Assembly (NCBI GenBank): GCA_023159155.1
Contig: JAJNNX010000003.1
Span: 1,426,001-1,490,000 of the forward strand
DNA: 64,000 nucleotides
From: Ustulina deusta
Taxonomy: Eukaryota > Ascomycota > Sordariomycetes > Xylariales > Xylariaceae
Direction of reading: 5' to 3'
Below are positions 35,501 to 48,788 of this stretch, piece after piece; the stretch's first letter is position 1, and each line of letters opens with the position of its first letter. Position numbers and translations under genes: made by a program. Under the pieces are notes generated by a model, which was given only the letters and a program-made list of their open reading frames with translations, did no database searches and had not been told where the DNA came from.

Positions 35501-36996
35501 ATTAAGCTTCGAGCTCACCACCACGCCGAGATCGTAGGGATAGATACCTAGGGATTGGGACATTAGGCGTGGCATACTGGGTTGTCTCTCCCGGAGTTCT
35601 GACCTCGTACAGTTAGTTAGACGCTACTTACAAGGCAAGAGCCGCAGAGACGGTTCGAACCCCCAACTCTTGTAGCCGAGCCTACACTACTGTACGCAAA
35701 TCGGCTATACAAGATTCTGTTAAGTAAATTCTACGGAGTGCACACTAAGAGTGGTAATGCTCTCCTTTTCCCAGCATGGAGACCCGCAATTCCCCGCTGA
35801 CAGCATCTGCTCCAAGAGGATATCACAATGCATGGCGGTGCTTGTCTTGCTGTACAGGTAAATATGCTTGCACCTCTACACTATGTCGGTGGATGATAAT
35901 GTGACTGACGCATACTCCAGATGCACCGGTCCTGAGCTGTTGCTTATACATAGTAGAAAGACCCGGGCAGCTGGTTGACCCCAAGATTGTTGGTGATAGA
36001 AGGACCCAAGCAGCTTGCTGGCACCCTCGATTGTTGAGATAGGCAGTCGTCACCGTCGCATTTCTCCATCCTCGAGTGAGTTTGTGTATCATCGCCATGT
36101 TGTTGGCCAGAGGAACTCCTCGGCTAGCACTTTTCATCGTACACCACCCCGCGTCTGTATAGCCCTCAACCCAGCTGCAGGCGTATTGACGGTCCATTCC
36201 AAGAACGAAGCAGGTTGCTATAGCGAGTGCGAGTGGAAACCGCGGTTGTTGCTATGGCAGTTCGTTGCAGCGAATACAGGTCAGCTGGCAATTACACGGA
36301 CGCGGGTCCACGGTGGCCTCGCCTGTGTTTACCTGCTTCATACACATGTGACTTATTTCATGATTTCACTATGAACTCCAACTGCTGAGATGAATGGTGG
36401 TCAATTGATTTTCCATGATGGGGTCCAAGGGCATCCCATCTCAATTCCTGGCGTGAAATGTGTTTGGCGCGATTGGGGGCTGTCGTCACGCCTCTTTAGG
36501 GTGAACTACCCAGAATTCTAGACAGGTAATCAGAGACTGAATATCACTTATGGAAGTCTCTACACTAAGCCGCGAGCATCTCATACATTAGCGATCGGAC
36601 CTAAATACCCAGTTTACTATGTCCCCCCCCAAGGAAATCCTGTATGGCGTACATAGACCTTGGTTGGAGATTGGAGGCTTTCGACTTTCGATCTAGACTC
36701 TATCCATTGGTTCTATCCGCAGCATCTCGTATTGCCCACCAAAACACTTATTCTTACGACGTACCCCTTAAATATGCTTCTATCAGGTAAAATTAGGGTG
36801 AGTGGGTAAAGCGCGTGCCCCCTTTTTCGTGGGAGGCTGGGTACGGCTTTCAGTTCGGTACATCTCAATAATGGCTCATCTTTCTCCTTTCCGTCTAATT
36901 GTATCAGCACCTTCTCGTAAGACCGCGCTTCTTCGGAGATAATTCATGCGCGGCGGTGCTTAGAGTCGTCGCCCGACCGAGCGATTCGATTTCGTT

Positions 36997-37422
36997 TCAC
37001 ACGGGTGAATCCATATTCGCCAGGACAACTCTATATCCGTCGGGGTCCTCAAACGTGGCACCACAACGGTCCCAATACGGATTGAAGCTCTCGACGGGCT
37101 CGAAGCCTGCCCTCCTCATGCGCGCCACCGCGCTTTGGTATAGCGTCTCGTCCGGCATGTAGAAGACTAGCAGGTTGTCTTGCGTCGGCGCACGTCCTGC
37201 GCTGTGAGAGGCGTGTTGGGTGAACTCGAGGTGGTAGCCTGACGGGGACGAAGCCAATAACACGCCGTCGAAGCCCTCGTGGCCGCTGAACGAGAATTTC
37301 ACCTCGAATCCTAGCCCATCGACGTAAAAGGGGAGCAGAGCCGGGATGGAGTCGGTGGGCCGCGCGATGCGGAGCTGGGCCCGCGCTGCGGAGAGGGGGT
37401 TGTTTGACCCATTGTGAGACAT
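36997..37422 (-). CDS. glyoxalase/bleomycin-resistance fold (VOC) protein
   Basis: A single-exon 141-residue protein with an AAAATGTC start context. Two beta-alpha-beta-beta-beta modules are visible. The first begins at AQLRIARPTDSIPALLPFYV and ends at SPSGYHLEFTQH; the second runs from NLLVFYMPDETLYQSAVARM to WDRCGATFEDPDGYRVVLAN. The paired GYHLEF and GYRVVLAN strands, each following an SPSG or EDPDG turn, are typical of the vicinal-oxygen-chelate superfamily. A possible metal-binding His/Glu pair is HLEFTQH, but the exact ligands cannot be set without alignment. Members are dioxygenases, glyoxalases, epimerases or drug-binding proteins, and the substrate here is unknown. The length is normal for a single-domain cytosolic member, and there is no signal peptide. 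Confidence 0.85.
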   Translation of the reverse strand: MSHNGSNNPLSAARAQLRIARPTDSIPALLPFYVDGLGFEVKFSFSGHEGFDGVLLASSPSGYHLEFTQHASHSAGRAPTQDNLLVFYMPDETLYQSAVARMRRAGFEPVESFNPYWDRCGATFEDPDGYRVVLANMDSPV

Positions 37423-39647
37423 TTTGCTCGCTTTCCGGGCTCCTGTACTGGGGAGTCGGTGGCGTGGTAGTTGATGGATGCGAGTTTGTACTGAGTATGG
37501 ATTTCAGATGCATCTGACAAGGTGAGTGGCTGAGAGGGGATGAGGATGCCGAGGTCGGCTTAGATCGGACAGCTGACTAAAATAGCTTCACGACCTTGAT
37601 CTCATGCACACATCTAGCATTAATACAAACATCGATTTTCGCTAACAGACAGTTTTCCAATTTCCAATTCGTAACCAAGGGCCGAAGTAAATGTCCTGAT
37701 GGAAAACCTCGCTAGATAGTTCACGAAGGGGCGCTGAAGCATGACAAAGACCCGAGCGAGTTCACCCTCAATACACCAACTCACTCCTACATCTACCTTC
37801 GCGACATCGTCTTATAGATGCGCATGCGGATTGACATTGAAAGGTGTAGTCGAGTCGCATGGCTTGAAACATGGTTTCTCGCTTAAGTTCACTTAGGTAC
37901 AAAACCTATTCATCTTCTGAGCCTATCCTATAGCAGCAAGAGAGAGACTCCAAAGACGCCGTCGCACCGTCGTCGCACGCAATGCTATCAATGCCATGAA
38001 ACGCTGTCTATCGGCGTGACCGAAAGATAAGTCAGATATCAATGGGCATCCGTCTTGTGGCCGCCGCCTCACGAAGAGGCCTTGGCGATGCGAGAATCAG
38101 CAGCGTATACCAAGCTAGTTGTCACACCTAGTTCGAGTGATAAGACATAAGATACGGGCTTGGAAATCCTTTATGGGTTGAAAATAGTGAGTAAACGATA
38201 TTAGTCTGGGCCAGCACATGGTGGCTTGGGCTCACGTCATCTCGCAAGAGACGGGATGATGCACTTTGTAAGATATAGTCCGATCCGATCCGACCAGCTA
38301 GCTAATATTGTTGTTGCAGCCTGAAGGTCGAGAATCAATCTACGACGAGGTAGGGAGCACGACCACCGATCTCGAGAGGCTAAGCGTACCGAAATGCTGG
38401 GATAGCCTTGAGGGGTGTGTGCCACCCTCGGTGGCCGGGTCGTCCATGGAAGAGTAAGTATCCTTCTACGCAGCGACTCCTTCGGCAATGCTGCACACAC
38501 TCGGAGGAAGCTAACCTAGCGGGTGACTCCTTAGCATGCATGTTTCTCGTAGCTTGAAGCAAGTAATCAAAAGGAGACTTGCGGTGTACAGACTCTTACT
38601 ACGATATTGCCTTTTCTTTCAACTGATTCAACGGGCCCTTCTTCTTAGATCCCTACGTATAGGAGGGATGAACTGGTTACTGATCTGGGCATCTGTCCCG
38701 CTACCACGATGCCGGTATCCAACACCATACATTGCAGATGGTGCTACTGCATCATGGAAACGCCTAGAAGCATTGGCATATGCATCGTGGACACTAGCTT
38801 CTGTATGCCGTAGTGTATTGGAGCTGTCGGGCGAGGCTACTTTAATAAGAAAGGGGCTTGACGAGCATGGGGTCGAAACAAACCGGCGACACGCCACCGG
38901 ACTTGCATGTACACTACCTAGTGTATGTCTCGGCCGGATTCTAGATAGGCTTCACGCTCTACCTGATACCTAATCGATCACGAGTTGGCTGAAAAGCTGG
39001 GCTCATCATAGGGACACTTATGACGTAACGTAAATTGAAGAGCCGTTCAATGTTTTTTGAACACCTATCTACTGCTAACGACAGAGGTCAACCTACAGTG
39101 AGTGGCTCAAAAAAAAGCCCCGTCCGCGTTTTTCCAAGGCCGAGATATCTTCATCACACACAGGACAATTTCTGTCCTAATTTATGAGTAAAAATTGAAT
39201 AGAATGTATCGTGCGAAAGATAACCCATTTTCTAATATAATAAATTTTTTTTGCAATTTATTTAGCTATAAACCCTGTTTTATATAATACTTTCTGCAGT
39301 GAAGGTAAGTATTGAACCGAACAAAAAACGACCGGGACTTTTGTCGAGTGACTCTAGGTGTCTACCTACCTCATAGGTCAAGTACTTACCCACTAGACTA
39401 ATGTAAATACCCGAGCACTATCTGCCCTATTTGTCGTGCGTAGCGAAGTTGCAGCTGATCGCAGCTGGCGAACAACCGAGATACTTCTTCACAGCAGCAA
39501 AAGCCTCCATAATAACCAACAAGTGACGGCTTGCGACATACAGTAGTACTAGCTTGATCCGGCAGGCAACAGGCAGTACGTGAGGCGAAAAGCTTGAAGC
39601 CAGATATCAACTGCGCAGGGCTGGCGAACACATCGGGCGTCGTTTCC
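37423..39647. other. intergenic region
   Basis: No supported gene. A 145-codon frame at 38536-38973 (+) is the longest. It lacks recognisable motifs, and an opposing 89-codon frame overlaps it. 38910-38925 is an inverted repeat TACACTACCTAGTGTA. The stretch at 39180-39300 is strongly AT-rich. The final 50 bases belong to the open frame upstream of the next gene's first ATG. Confidence 0.5.
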
Positions 39648-42112
39648 ATGCGGGGCAGTGGAAGCATCACGAAGAGCAGTTTGCTGTTCGCCAGAAGTCT
39701 TCAGATCACCATTCGCAGTGCATCCTTTGCTCCACCACCACCAGCATCACTATTGACATCTGTTCGGAGTTTTGGTTGCCGCCGTCGCAGTCACCATCGC
39801 AGCTACAGCCAGACGAAAATGACGCCACGCGACCCCAACACCCTGGCCAACTACGGCGAGTGGCTCACAAAGCACACCACCGTCAACTTCAAGGTGGACT
39901 TCGAGAAGCAGCGTCTCGATGGTTCTGTCCGACTTGAACTGGAATCGTTGACAGACAAGAAGAGCCAGGAGGTCATTCTGGGTTCGTATTTTCTCGAATC
40001 GTCTGCTGCTCCTCCTGGTGCAGTTCTAGACAGGTCTCAGAGCAGGGAAATAGCTCAAGACTTCCCACTACCCTGTCAACCCTTCCCACGCACTCTTGAA
40101 ATGCGTCGATTATCTGCTGCATGTGGCAAGGGAAATCGCTGACATTGATATCTGAAGACACGAACTATCTGTCCATCTTGTCAGTCAAGTCCAACTCTTC
40201 AGATGTGCAGTGGGCCCTGAAAGATAGGGTTGTGCCCTACGGCTCGCCGCTTCACATTTCTGTGCCCGGAGGCGCGCCGCAAGGTGACCGCCTGACGCTG
40301 GATATTGCGCTTGAGACCACCAAAGACTGCGTGGGGCTTCAATGGATGACGCCGGCGCAGACTGGCAACAAGAAGCACCCTTACGTCTACTCACAATGTC
40401 AGGCTATCTTGGCCCGCTCCATATTCCCGTGCCAGGACACCCCCGACGTCAAGTCCACCTTCAGTTTTAACATCACCTCGCCACTACCAGTAGTTGCAAG
40501 CGGTGTCCCTGTGCCATCAGATGTCCAGGGTGACGGGGATAAGCTTTTCCGCTTTGAACAGAAGGTTCCTATTCCCTCATACCTCTTCGCCCTTGCTTCA
40601 GGAGATCTCGAGACAGCCCCTATTGGTAAGCGCTCTGTCGTAGCAACAGGGCCGGAGGCGCTACAGGAGGCTAAGTGGGAGCTGGAAAACGACATGGACA
40701 AGTTCCTCGACGTCGCAGAGAAGCTCGTCTTTGATTACCAGTGGGGCCAGTACAATGTTCTAGTGTTACCCCCTAGCTTCGCTTACGGTGGAATGGAGAA
40801 TCCGATATTCACATTCGCGACTCCCACCATCATCAGTGGCGATCGTCAAAACGTCGACGTGATCGCCCACGAGCTAAGTCACAGTTGGAGCGGCAATTTA
40901 GTTGGCTGTGCCTCGTGGGAACATTTCTGGCTCAATGAAGGGTTGGCCCCCTCTCTACACCTCGAGCAACTCAAAATTTGCTGATCAAGTCGCAACAGTT
41001 GGACCACCTATCTTGAGCGTCGAATCGGTGCTGCCATCCAGTATGTATTCTCAGTACTTTGTTTTCCCTCTTGGCAGTGTTTGAACTTCATGGCTCCTCC
41101 ACACGCCCAGAGCTGTTTGAAAATTTCACTGTATACGACAATGATTGACACCGGATTTCGGACAGCGGCGAACCACAATTCGACTTCAGTGCCATCATTG
41201 GTTGGAAATCGCTTGGTAAGTAGACTTGTGCGTGTCGTGCGAATACGAAGCTCACGGAAACCTAGAGGACTCTGTAGCCCTGGTTGGCGCAGATCACGAG
41301 TTCACCAAACTCATTATCAATCACAAGGGGGTCGATCCCGAGGATGCGTTTAGCTCGGTTCCCTACGAGAAGGGCTTCCATTTTCTCTACTATCTTGATA
41401 GGCTAGTCGGTCGAGAACACTTCGACAAGTTTATCCCTCACTACTTTAAGACTTGGGCTCGGAAGTCGCTAGACTCTTTCGAGTTCAAGCAAACGTTCTT
41501 GGATTTCTTTGAGAACTATGGAAACGATGAGATCAAGGAGAAGATTGCTCAGATTCCATGGGAAGAGCGGTTCTACACACCCGGCTTGCCGCCTAAACCA
41601 AAGTTTAACACGGCTTACGTCGATAGCTGTTTAGCACTCGCAGACAAGTGGAAGCAAGCAGTAAGTGTTGGGCCATTTCTTGCGCATTGGATATACCCTG
41701 TCCTGCAGTAATACTGACGAGGTGCCAGGACTACCAACCTAGCCCCAAGGATCTAGAATCATTCACTGCAAACCAGATCCTCGTCTTCCTGCAGACTGTT
41801 CAGAACTTCCCATCACCGCTGAACGCTGAGCGATCTCACCTTCTTGGTACTACCTATAGCATCAGCTCGTCAAAGAATGTCGAGTTGAAGACGGCATACT
41901 ACCTCATTGCCCTCAACGCGGGAGACAGGTCGGAGCTTTCGGGAGTGGTTGACCTGCTGGCTTCCGTAGGCCGGATGAAGTATGTCCGACCACTTTACAG
42001 AAAGCTCAATGAGCTCGACCGGGATCTGGCAGTGAAGACATTTGAAGAGAACAAAGATTTCTACCCGTCGACGACAAAGGGCCAACTGGCCAAGGACCTA
42101 GGGCTCAAATAG
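39648..42112 (+). CDS. leukotriene-A4-hydrolase-type M1 aminopeptidase
   Basis: Six exons: 39648-39981, 40158-40941, 40999-41040, 41166-41215, 41266-41660 and 41729-42112, all joining in frame. The product is 662 residues, or 605 from the internal ATG at 39819. The core matches LTA4H / yeast Lap2: an N-terminal beta domain (DPNTLANYGEWLTKHTTVNF), exopeptidase motif GGMEN (in FAYGGMENPIFTF), zinc motif HELSH (DVIAHELSHSWSGN) with the third ligand in HFWLNEG, and the leuk-A4-hydro_C helical domain after residue about 520. Family members cut N-terminal residues from peptides and have epoxide hydrolase activity. The 57 residues before the 39819 ATG are Arg/Ser-rich, free of acids and resemble a mitochondrial presequence. 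The 39819 ATG has the better context (AAAATGA), so two products are possible. Confidence 0.92.
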
Positions 42113-43430
42113 ATGACGCGAAAGCATGGTAGAATCAGGGGAGCACACCTATAAAAAAGAATATGGCCTTGGATATCCCGCAAGGTTCGATCGAATATAA
42201 AGTCTTCGGACTGGCCTTGGACAATAATGAGACTTAAGTACCTAAGGTAGGTACACCTTATGAACAGTTCTAAAACCATTCATTGAATACCTAACCCGTC
42301 GACTGTTCATATGAGCAATAATCGCTTCCTGTAACTGAGAATGTACCAAATCGGTGGAGACAAAAACAACTGTACAGTGGGCAGATGCACTGACCTTGGG
42401 AATTCATGGAATTGGGTACCTACCTACCTTTGTGCATAATACCTGTATGTTGCATGGTGCATTGAATAAGTGGGGTATTTTGACTACCTAGGTACTAAAG
42501 AGGACCACCCTGCAAGAGTCAACCATCCACAGCTGTGGTAGATGACGGCAGCACTATGTAAGTCACCTGGCAAAGACGATTCCAGGGAAATCACACGTGA
42601 ATACCACCCTTTGTTGCAGTGGACAAGTGGCAGCCGTGTCAAGCCCCACATTCGTCATCCCTCGATGGATGTACCTGCTTATCTGGTACTGTGTTTTGCC
42701 TAGGTAGGTATACCGTATCCCTATCAGCAAATTAATGGAGTGGCTATCCCCAAGTCGCGATCGCGTCTCTCGGCCGCCGTCTTTGTACACAAGCCGCAAG
42801 CGAAATCCCTGGCACCGTCCATTGCCGAGTCAACCAGGATACAACACACCACATTCCGACGACAACGACCTGGCCGCCCCAGCATCTCGAGGAATCGCAT
42901 CGCCAGATTTTACCCAAGCTTGACTGGTGCAGGCTCAGAGTTGCGCAACACATTACACAGCCATCCGAACACGCATTAAGTGGCTGCCTTGGCCAATCGC
43001 CCCTGGTCGACCGCTCTCGGACCGCCCCTTGTCTCGTCGTCGACGCCTCCCGACAGAACCCAAGCATCTCGAGATTTCCACCATCGCAACAAGCGATCAG
43101 CCCTGCTCCGAGACGCTGTGGTTCGGTAGGGTGAGGATGACAAGGGGCGAGCGCTTCTGATGCGCCGGCAGTTGGATTGATTTTTCTTGGGTGGACCGAC
43201 CGACCTTGGAATCGCGACCGGCAGCCCCTTGATCTTGCACGCAGCCACTGACTCTCTGCATGCCACAGGGCCAGCCCGCCTTCCTCCCGACACACCACCA
43301 GGCTCGCGAGACCTCATCGCATGTTGTCCGATACGACCACCTAATCTGTTGCATGCTGTGATAACCAACTCCCTCTGCTCAAACTGCTGTAGCACATACA
43401 CTCGAGAGGCCAGTCCTCTATCTGCCCATC
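42113..43430. other. intergenic region upstream of kinesin-3
   Basis: It holds the 3' flank of the aminopeptidase gene and a long, C-rich 5' flank of the kinesin gene. Frames of 140-184 codons at 42744-43401 (-) and several on the + strand overlap one another and have no family resemblance. TACCTA/TAGGTA motifs occur at 42238-42254, 42416-42430 and 42699-42714. Confidence 0.6.
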
Positions 43431-46400
43431 ATGGCTCCCGCTGGCGGCGGAAACATCAAGGTGGTGGTGAGATGCCGTCCGTTCAATAGTCGAGGTATGT
43501 CCGTCGATCATCTCGACCCCTTATACATATCGTCGGATTGAGGAAAGCCCCAGCGTGTGTGGTGGATGCTTTAGCTGATGACAACAACAGAAATCGATCG
43601 GGGGTCAAAATGTATTGTAGAAATGAAAGATAACCAGACCGTCCTTACTCCACCATCCGACGGAGCACATGGCAGCAAAGGACCCAAAGATCTTGCTCCC
43701 AAGTCTTTCGCTTTCGATAGATCCTACTGGTCTTTCAACAAAAACGACCCCAACTATGCCGGCCAAGAAAACCTTCATAACGATCTGGGAAAGCCTCTTC
43801 TGGATAATGCATTTCAGGGTTACAACAACTGTATTTTTGCCTACGGTCAGACTGGTTCCGGAAAATCGTACTCGATGATGGGTTATGGCAAGGAACACGG
43901 TATCATTCCCAAGATTTGCCAAGATATGTTTGAGAGGATCAATGCTCTGCAACAGGACAAAAACACGCGATGTACCGTTGAGGTCTCCTATCTTGAAATC
44001 TACAACGAAAGAGTCCGGGATCTTTTAAACCCGTCAACAAAAGGTAATCTGAAGGTCCGAGAGCATCCCTCCACCGGTCCCTATGTCGAGGACTTAGCCA
44101 AACTTGTGGTCGGCAGTTTCCAGGAAATTGAGAACTTGATGGACGAAGGCAATAAGGCAAGAACCGTCGCCGCAACGAACATGAATGAGACCTCCAGTCG
44201 AAGTCACGCTGTTTTTACTTTGATTTTGACGCAAAAATCTTTCGACACCGACACCAAGATGGAATTGGAAAAGCAAGCAAAGATTAGTCTAGTCGATCTT
44301 GCGGGTTCAGAGAGAGCGACATCAACGGGTGCTACAGGTGCTCGACTCAAAGAGGGCGCCGAAATCAATAGGTCACTCTCAACTCTCGGTCGTGTGATAG
44401 CAGCGCTGGCCGATCTCTCGACGGGAAAGAAGAAAAAGGGTGCCGGAGGGACTGTCCCATACCGAGACAGTGTCTTGACGTGGCTCCTCAAGGATTCGTT
44501 GGGTGGAAACAGTATGACGGCCATGATTGCAGCTATTAGTCCCGCTGATATCAATTATGACGAGACTCTGAGCACCCTGCGCTATGCGGACTCTGCCAAG
44601 CGAATCAAGAACCACGCTGTCATCAATGAGGATGCCAATGCTCGCATGATAAGGGAGTTGAAGGAAGAACTTGCTCTATTGCGAGGCAAACTTGGGGGTG
44701 GAGCTGTGGGAGGCGCTGGTGGTGTTGGCGGTAGTCCCGTGCCACCCGAGGAGGTGTATGCTGAAGGCACGCCCTTAGAACAGCAGATCGTTAGCATCAC
44801 CCAGTCGGATGGAACTGTCAAGAAGGTTTCTAAAGCCGAAATTGCCGAGCAGCTCAACCAAAGTGAGAAGCTACTGACCGACCTTAATCAGACTTGGGAA
44901 GAAAAACTACTGAAAACTGAAGAGATTCACAAAGAACGTGAAGCCGCGTTGGAGGAGCTTGGAATCAGCATTGAGAAAGGGTTTGTTGGATTGCATACAC
45001 CAAAGAAGATGCCACATTTGGTCAATTTATCAGATGATCCCCTGCTAGCAGAATGCCTGGTTTACAATCTCAAGCCGGGGAAGACTACGGTTGGGAATGT
45101 GGATTCCAATGCCGAACATCAAGCCAACATACGTCTTAACGGAACTCGGATTCTTCACGATCACTGTACTTTCGATAATACTATGGACGGCATCGTCACG
45201 ATAACGCCGGGTGAGGGCGCTTCCATCATGGTCAATGGCAGGCGGATTACCGAGACAACACGGTTACATTCTGGGTACCGAGTCATTTTCGGAGATTTCC
45301 ACATCTTCAGATTTAATCATCCTATGGAAGCTAAGGCGGAACGGGATGAGAACAGACAGAGTCTACTTCGCCATACTGTCACAGCAAACCAACTCCAAAA
45401 CATACCCCCCCGTCTAGGTCATGAACGATCCGTGAGTAAAGCTGGGTCAGAGCTTGGTGATAGTCGTCCCGAGTCTCCTGCTCCTGCCCGGGAAGGGCGA
45501 GACTCGGATTGGTCACTTGCGAGGCGGGAGGCCGCTGGTGCTATTCTTGGCACGGACAAGAATCTCCAAAGTCTAACGGACGAAGAGTTAAATGCTCTTT
45601 TTGAAGATGTCCAGCGTGCCAGAGCTGAGCGTGTTAACGAGCGCGAGGGCGAGGATGACGTGGAATCGAATTTGTCATATGCTGTTCGTGAAAAGTATAT
45701 GTCAACGGGAACACTCGACAATTTCTCACTCGATACGGCACTTACAATGCCCTCCACTCCCAAAGCTGGCGAAGCAGATGAGCGGCTCAAGGAGATTCGA
45801 GAGACCATGCAATCTCAGCTAGAGAAACAAAAAGAAGAGTATCAAGACCAGCTCAAGAGTGCTGAGGCTGCGAATATGGAGGTCGAAGAAATTAAGAAAG
45901 AGAAGGAGCGAATGGAAGCAACCTTGATTCAAATCAAGGCCGACATGGAAAAACAGCTGGCAGTTCAAAAGAAGGAATTCGAAGCCAAAATAGAAAAGCT
46001 AGATCCGCTCAAAAGGCCAAAAGCTAAACCTAGGCTTTCGGAAGAGGAAATACAGCGAGCGAAAAAGGCTGTCAGCCATTGGAGGGGTCGGCATTACGTG
46101 CAGATGGCCGAAGCTATCCTTCAGCATGCGGCAATTTTGAAAGAGGCCCAAATTATGAGTCAAGAGCTGGAAGAAAATGTCGTCTTCCAGTTCACCGTGG
46201 TGGACCAAGGTCACACACTTTGCTCCTCCTACGACATGGTTCTCAACGACGTGTCGAATGAAGATGATATCGTGCTTGAACAGGCCCAGAAACCTTGTGT
46301 CGGCGTCCGCGTCGTCGATTATAAGAACATGGTGATTCATCTGTGGAGCGTGGATAAACTCTATGACCGTGTACGTCAAATGCGTCAAATGCATCAGTAC

Positions 46401-48788
46401 CTCGACCAGCCAGAGTATTCCCGACATTTCAAGCTTGATAACCCTTTTGTTGAGACTTGCATGCCTGAGTACTCTCTCATTGGTGATGTTGATGTCCCCT
46501 TGAAAGCTGTCTTCGACAGTCGAGTACAGGATTTCACATTGGATGTCTTATCGCCCTATACATCGCATGCTATTGGTATTATCAAAGTTTCACTAGAGCC
46601 TTCTAGTGCTCGCGCACCCTCAAGTACTTTGAAGTATAACGTGGTCATGCATGACATGGTTGGTTTCGCGGAGCGAGAAGGAACTGACGTACACGCTCAG
46701 CTGTTCATCCCAGGCGTGTCGGAAAACGGCGCTACGACGACACAAATGATCAAAGACTTCGACGAAGAGCCGATACGATTTGACAGCGTTCATAGTATGA
46801 GCATTCCTCAATTCGGGCCTCAAGACATCAACCTCAGGATCGCCATCTTCGCGAAGGTCACTACAATGCATCTTGATAAGTTGCTCAGCTGGGACGAGAT
46901 GCGTGACACCACGCCAGGGTCAGAGAACAAGCCTCAAGGTGCTCGCATCAATGAATCCCAATTTTATACCGCCGAGAAACATGATTTGTTAGCGCGAATT
47001 CAAATTCTTGAAATAGACGAAGAGGGCGTGTATACACCTGTGGAGGTCACGCAAACCAGCGAACTAGATGCTGGGACATTCCAATTACACCAAGGCCTAC
47101 AAAGGCGCATAGCCATCAATTTATCTCATAGTTCGGGCGATGCTTTGCCATGGGATGATGTCAGCTCGATGAGAGTCGGCCAAGTGCAGCTTGTGGATCA
47201 GTCAGGCAAAGTTCCTGATATGGCGTCGCCTACTCCGGATATTGTCCTAAGACTTGGTGCCAAGCCGAGTTTCCGCCAAAATGCCAACGGAACGCGAAGT
47301 GCTACGATATCGGGACATTGGGATTCCAGCTCACACAATTCCCTACTGTTAGATCGAGTTACCGCGGACAAGTACAAGGTTCAGATGACACTTTCATGGG
47401 ACATTATTTCAGATAATCTCGCAGAGCCGATGAGATTCTCCACTAATCTCTTCTGTCAGATTCTTGGGAGGACGTATGTGCGTCAAGCTTCGATGCTCTC
47501 GGCTCTATGGCAGCACATCCGAATCGTCCACTCCTCAACGGCAATCTTCTCACTTGGCTTAAAGCCAGCCCCAATCAAGCATGCTGGTGACTTATGGAGA
47601 ATGAACAGCCAGCATGATTACGTGAAGGGTGAAGAAAACCTCAGCAACTGGGGCCCGAGAGGTGTATCCCTAATAGCAGATTACACTGCGGCGAGAAAAA
47701 AGAAACGGCGCATCGCCGAGATTGGAGCCGCACAGCTTTGGCTCAAGAAAATCGGTCTACCTGAGCCCAAAAACAAGCCGACCGAAGCTGATGATCACTC
47801 TGAAGAAGAGCTCTCACTAGTCAAGCCTCACGATGATGACGACGACGATTCGATTAATGCCCTGCTTAATGACACACCAGAAACTTCGCGGCCCCCAACA
47901 CCCAATAAATCTAATGAAGATGAAGCTCCCGAGTCAGACGAAGAAGGGCAGATGCCAGAAGATTTCGAGTTTACTGAAGATGCGGAAATTGCACAGGATG
48001 CAGAGGGGGCACGGGGCACAGACAGTGCAGAGATAACGGAGCCTGAAAAAGCCACTGAGGAGAAGCCCAAACCCGAATACAACGAAGAGGAATCTGCGAT
48101 TCTAAGCAAGTGTATCGACTTATGGAAGCGTTATCCGGATCCCGTATTCAATATCCTGAGCCCAGCCAACATCCTACCTCCCACGAATGGCATAGCTCCA
48201 GAGTCGGCTATGCCACCAAGACTGATTGCCACAGTCATTCGAATACCGAAGAATCCATCTGTTCTCAAGGGCGGCTACCTCCTAGTGCCAAATAGCGATT
48301 CGACGGCATGGCAGAAGCGGTTTGTCGAACTCCGACGACCATATATGCACATCCACAATGCTACGAATGGGGACGAAGTTGCCATTGTTAGCCTTCGTAA
48401 TTCGAGGGTTGATAGCCAGCCAGAAATACTAGCTCTTTTTGGCGGACACGATGACAGCCCAGACAATGAGGTGCCAGTAGACAGCACTAATGGTAATTTT
48501 CAGCCAAGTCATCGCCGAACAGCCTCAGGGCGAGTCATCTCTTCCATCTGGGCTGGCAATCAAATCTCGACAGGTCCTGGTCTCGGTGGGTTGAGTGAAC
48601 GTCTGCAAGCTGGTGTGTTTGCGGTCTACGGGACTGACAACACTTGGCTCTTTGCGGCTCGCAATGAACGAGACAAGCTTGATTGGATCCTTCGCATTGA
48701 CCAAAGCTATTATTCGGGTAGTGCCAGTGCCAGTGGTAGTGGAGCTGTCAGTCCACAACCTAGGCATCAGACTTTTGGTGACGATTAA
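43431..48788 (+). CDS. uncA: kinesin-3 motor (Unc104/KIF1A, UncA type)
   Basis: Two exons, 43431-43494 and 43591-48788, encoding 1753 residues. The start MAPAGGGNIKVVVRCRPFNSR is typical. Motor domain: P-loop GQTGSGKS at about 107-114, switch I NETSSRSHAVF, switch II DLAGSERA, then a neck region. An FHA domain follows at about 494-600 (the DDPLLAECLVYNLKPGKTTVG part), a coiled coil at about 750-825, KIF1B/DUF3694-like central domains, an acidic Asp/Glu-rich stretch at about 1435-1520, and a C-terminal PH domain at about 1575-1700 (SVLKGGYLLVP, WQKRFVELRRPYMHIH) that by family binds phosphoinositides on cargo membranes. Filamentous-fungal UncA/NKin2 moves vesicles and endosomes along microtubules. 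The length is full for the family, and no breaks are seen. Only one intron interrupts 5.3 kb. Confidence 0.96.

Larger units (their letters stand above)
30234..36996. other. long gene-free region rich in short inverted repeats
   Basis: Nearly 7 kb with no supportable gene. Frames up to 124 codons (35823-36197, 31000-31300, 34041-34358) lack motifs and splice partners. The region is marked by repeated TACACTA/TAGTGTA and TACCTA/TAGGTA motifs (30880-30930, 30965-30978, 31304-31331, 34658-34685, 34983-35017, 35680-35695), a hairpin-like inverted repeat at 34983-35017 and a palindrome at 35487-35500. A tRNA-like stretch near 31757 (GGCGCAATGGTAT) was examined and rejected. Confidence 0.55.

Noticed and set aside
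37049..37513. 154-codon frame overlapping the VOC gene
   Set aside because: It is a shadow frame. The VOC frame has clear family features and this one does not.
38536..38973. 145-codon frame
   Set aside because: No recognised motif, and an opposing frame overlaps it. Chance is a sufficient explanation.
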